Positions 60,949-64,000 of a stretch of 64,000 bases of DNA are shown here, piece after piece. The DNA comes from Cordilura impudica (Eukaryota > Arthropoda > Insecta > Diptera > Scathophagidae), in contig OY821518.1 in assembly GCA_963682025.1 (NCBI GenBank), positions 231,268,000-231,331,999 on the forward strand. The letters are read 5' to 3'. The notes beneath the pieces were generated by a model. The model saw nothing but the letters and a program-made list of their open reading frames with translations, searched no databases and was not told where the DNA came from. Every line of letters begins with the position of its first letter. The stretch's first letter is position 1. Position numbers and translations under genes: made by a program.

Positions 60949-61438
60949 ATTTGCCAGCAAATGGTACATATTTTGTAACTTATGAAGTTTTCTCAAAAGA
61001 ATTAAGTGCAAATTCTGATTCCGAATCTGGTGCAGGATTTGTAGCTTCGGTTTTTGCTGGCGGTCTAGCTGGAATGTCCTATTGGATATTGGGTATGCCA
61101 ACTGATGTACTCAAAAGTCGTTTACAAACAGGTTTTAAATTTGAATTACTTATGATTTCAATATTTTTTTTAATTTAAATGTTAACTAAAAAATGCAGTT
61201 ATCATATTTAATCTTGAGTAAAATATTTTATTTCAAAAAATAATTACTAGCACCGGAAGGTACCTATAAACGGGGCATACGAGATGTATTTGCTGAACTT
61301 ATGAAAACTGAAGGTCCACTGGTACTGTATCGGGGTGTTATACCAGTACTAATACGAGCCTTTCCGGCAAATGCTGCCTGTTTTTTTGGCATTGAACTAG
61401 CTACTATGTTTTTAAAATTGGTGGCTTTAGATTTTTAA
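60949..61438 (+). CDS. colt: colt cassette B' (duplicate of cassette B)
   Basis: Exons 60949-61131 and 61251-61438, 9877 bp after cassette B. One amino-acid change was seen: the RGVTPV stretch reads RGVIPV (ACA to ATA near 61343). The corresponding position in A, A' and B is Thr, so B' carries the derived state. Frame and splice sites are intact. Confidence 0.8.
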
Positions 61439-62037
61439 ATTGTACGCATATGCTTATTTATATTTTAAGGTTAGGGTTCCGTTTGTTATTTTTTTTAATA
61501 TGTGTATTTAATATTTTTCTTGTTTGCATGCATTTTTTATTGTGTAATAAATGTTAACAAATTTTTCTTAAAAATATAAAAAAATACAATTTGGGCGTGG
61601 AGATTTTGAAATTGCAAAAAGTTGTTTACAAAATTATTGACAATATTATTATTTTTGTTTAAAAGGATTTTACATTAACTTTTATATATTATAAATTTAA
61701 ACTAAAAAAATTACAATATTTTTTTATTACTTATGTTTTTCTAGTGGCATGTTTAAAGGTTACTAGATGTTCTAAAATTTTGTTTTCAATTTAACAAAAT
61801 TACATTAAAATTTTTAAATTACCTTTATTAAGTTTGGCTGCCACAAAAACATTTTTACAATATTTCTTTTTTTTTATACTTAAAATGGAAAAATTAAATA
61901 ATTTGTTTTAATAAAATTAAATATATAAATTAATTTATTCTAAATGATGAAATACAATAATTATTGAAAATTTTGGCAAAAGTTTCGAGGCAATAAGAAA
62001 GCTTAAAATAAAAAATTAAATAAAATAAAATAATAAA

Positions 62038-62292
62038 CTAAGCTATTTTTCTATCATGAGAATCAAAGGTGAAAACTTGTTTCATATTTTCAGTTTTCGA
62101 TAGACTATAGGGTGATAATAACATGGGCAAAACGTTAAGAGCTTTAAGTTCGGGTAAACGTATATTAAGCTGAAAAGAAAAATTAATTGGATGGAGTGAG
62201 ATTTAAGACTGAATCGTATTTACCAAATCATCTTTAGGTTTATCGCTATTGTTATTATTAGTCCAAATAGGATCAATCCAAAATGGCATATT
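62038..62292 (-). CDS. Duplicate of the convergent gene's 3' exons
   Basis: Exons 62292-62224 and 62169-62038, the same as 52415-52161. Being the rightmost copy, this is the one that could still be connected to its own 5' exons beyond the second ATAAT array. Confidence 0.6.
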
Positions 62293-63013
62293 CTGGAATA
62301 AGAAAGTAAAAAATTCATTTGAAAATATTATAAATTCTACACCAAAACAATTGTCCAAATAAACATATACGGTGAGTGACAATACAATGGAAAAATTTAC
62401 CAAATTCTAAATGGGATTTCCAATATGGCGTAACGTGGCATTTATACGAAAAAACATAAAAAATTATGAAAAAAATCAACCCTTTTTAAAAGGTTTTTTT
62501 TACATCTATGTATGTAGTAATTAAGTAGCACTATATTAATTTAACAAAATTACAACAATCGATCCTAATAATTTAAAGTTATATGAAAAATATGCACTGG
62601 CGTTACGTTACAAAAAACAGAAGTGAATTTTGACTTGGATTACAAAATTCAAAACTCTGCGAATTGGACAAGACTTTTTGTATAAAACTTTTTTCGAAGG
62701 ATTTGAAATAATATAGGTTCATTTCGAAGTTATAAAATTTAAAAATCTTCTCTCCTTATCTTTTCCTTATTAGCATAAGTATCTGGCGTGACGTTACATG
62801 ACGTTACGTTACTTAAATTTCCATTAGAAAATTTTTAGTTACGATTGTTTTTAAGAAATTATTTAACGCAACTAAAACATAAAATTTAGATATTATAAGT
62901 TGAAAAAAATGTAAAGTGCAATATATTTTTTATTGTAATATTATGATTAGAAGAACAAGATTTGCAAGATATGTATATACTCGTAGAAAATTAGATTATT
63001 ATATTATGTTTTA

Positions 63014-64000
63014 TATTATAATATAATATAATATAATATAATATAATATAATATAATATAATATAATATAATATAATATAATATAATATAATATAATATA
63101 ATATAATATAATATAATATAATATAATATAATATAATATAATATAATATAATATAATATAATATAATATAATATAATATAATATAATATAATATAATATA
63201 ATATAATATAATATAATATAATATAATATAATATAATATAATATAATATAATATAATATAATATAATATAATATAATATAATATAATATAATATAATATA
63301 ATATAATATAATATAATATAATATAATATAATATAATATAATATAATATAATATAATATAATATAATATAATATAATATAATATAATATAATATAATATA
63401 ATATAATATAATATAATATAATATAATATAATATAATATAATATAATATAATATAATATAATATAATATAATATAATATAATATAATATAATATAATATA
63501 ATATAATATAATATAATATAATATAATATAATATAATATAATATAATATAATATAATATAATATAATATAATATAATATAATATAATATAATATAATATA
63601 ATATAATATAATATAATATAATATAATATAATATAATATAATATAATATAATATAATATAATATAATATAATATAATATAATATAATATAATATAATATA
63701 ATATAATATAATATAATATAATATAATATAATATAATATAATATAATATAATATAATATTAATATAATATAATATAATATAATATAATATAATATAATAT
63801 AATATAATATAATATAATATAATATAATATAATATAATATAATATAATATAATATAATATAATATAATATAATATAATATAATATAATATAATATAATAT
63901 AATATAATATAATATAATATAATATAATATAATATAATATAATATAATATAATATAATATAATATAATATAATATAATATAATATAATATAATATAATAT
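63014..64000. repeat. (ATAAT)n array, second copy, runs off the window
   Basis: It has the same left flank as the array at 53137. At least 980 bp is visible, with one phase break near 63760 (ATATTAATAT). Its right flank is outside the window. Confidence 0.95.

Noticed and set aside
46126..64000. Treating the repeat as certainly an assembly artefact
   Set aside because: The identity step inside Transib and the different lesions on its two sides are better explained by recombination. An artefact remains possible and needs long-read support.

Overview
The window is AT-rich nuclear DNA of a higher fly. Codon use, splice signals and protein sequences look like Calliphoridae or a related calyptrate; the species call is inference. 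Single-copy genes with short introns sit among dense, nested DNA transposons, LINE debris, minisatellites and simple-sequence arrays. No prokaryotic operons, CRISPR arrays or viral genes were seen.

Layout. 1-12.85 kb is transposon territory: a dispersed repeat, a 21-bp minisatellite, a MITE with TAA flanks, a broken IS630/Tc1-like transposase, a hAT element (4624-7141) with perfect 8-bp target duplications and an intact DD41D mariner inside it, two tandem truncated U1 snRNA copies, a RING-like exon, a second 21-bp minisatellite in inverted orientation, and another hAT (11247-12842). 13.0-16.8 kb is cytosolic malate dehydrogenase (Mdh1), with one Met-only exon, a 2.8-kb intron holding a large palindrome and a tandem-repeat transposon, and one large coding exon. 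17.6-20.3 kb holds Harbinger, MITE and Tc1 remnants.

From 22.07 kb starts the mitochondrial carnitine/acylcarnitine carrier (colt, SLC25A20 type). Two 5' exons at 22.1-22.7 kb are followed by a gap of about 26.5 kb before exons in matching splice phase. That gap holds a secreted leucine-rich-repeat gene on the opposite strand (30.96-41.31 kb), a LINE fragment, a 7-bp satellite, several DNA transposons and a RAG1-related Transib element (45186-48347). The 3' half of the carrier exists as two different two-exon cassettes, A (49.2 kb) and B (51.1 kb), each with its own stop and poly(A) signal. Both can be joined in frame to the same 5' exons.

The block from inside Transib to a 2.8-kb ATAAT array is repeated about 9.88 kb downstream, so cassettes A' and B' follow at 59.1 and 60.9 kb. 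Left of about 48.1/57.96 kb the two copies differ by about 2% plus indels (by eye). To the right they are almost identical. This step lies inside Transib and is what unequal crossing-over between two Transib copies would leave. An assembly duplication must still be excluded.

The most interesting points are the alternative carrier cassettes, the Transib-associated tandem duplication, the intact nested mariner, the U1 snRNA dimer, and a transposon family with internal satellite units inside introns of both Mdh1 and colt.
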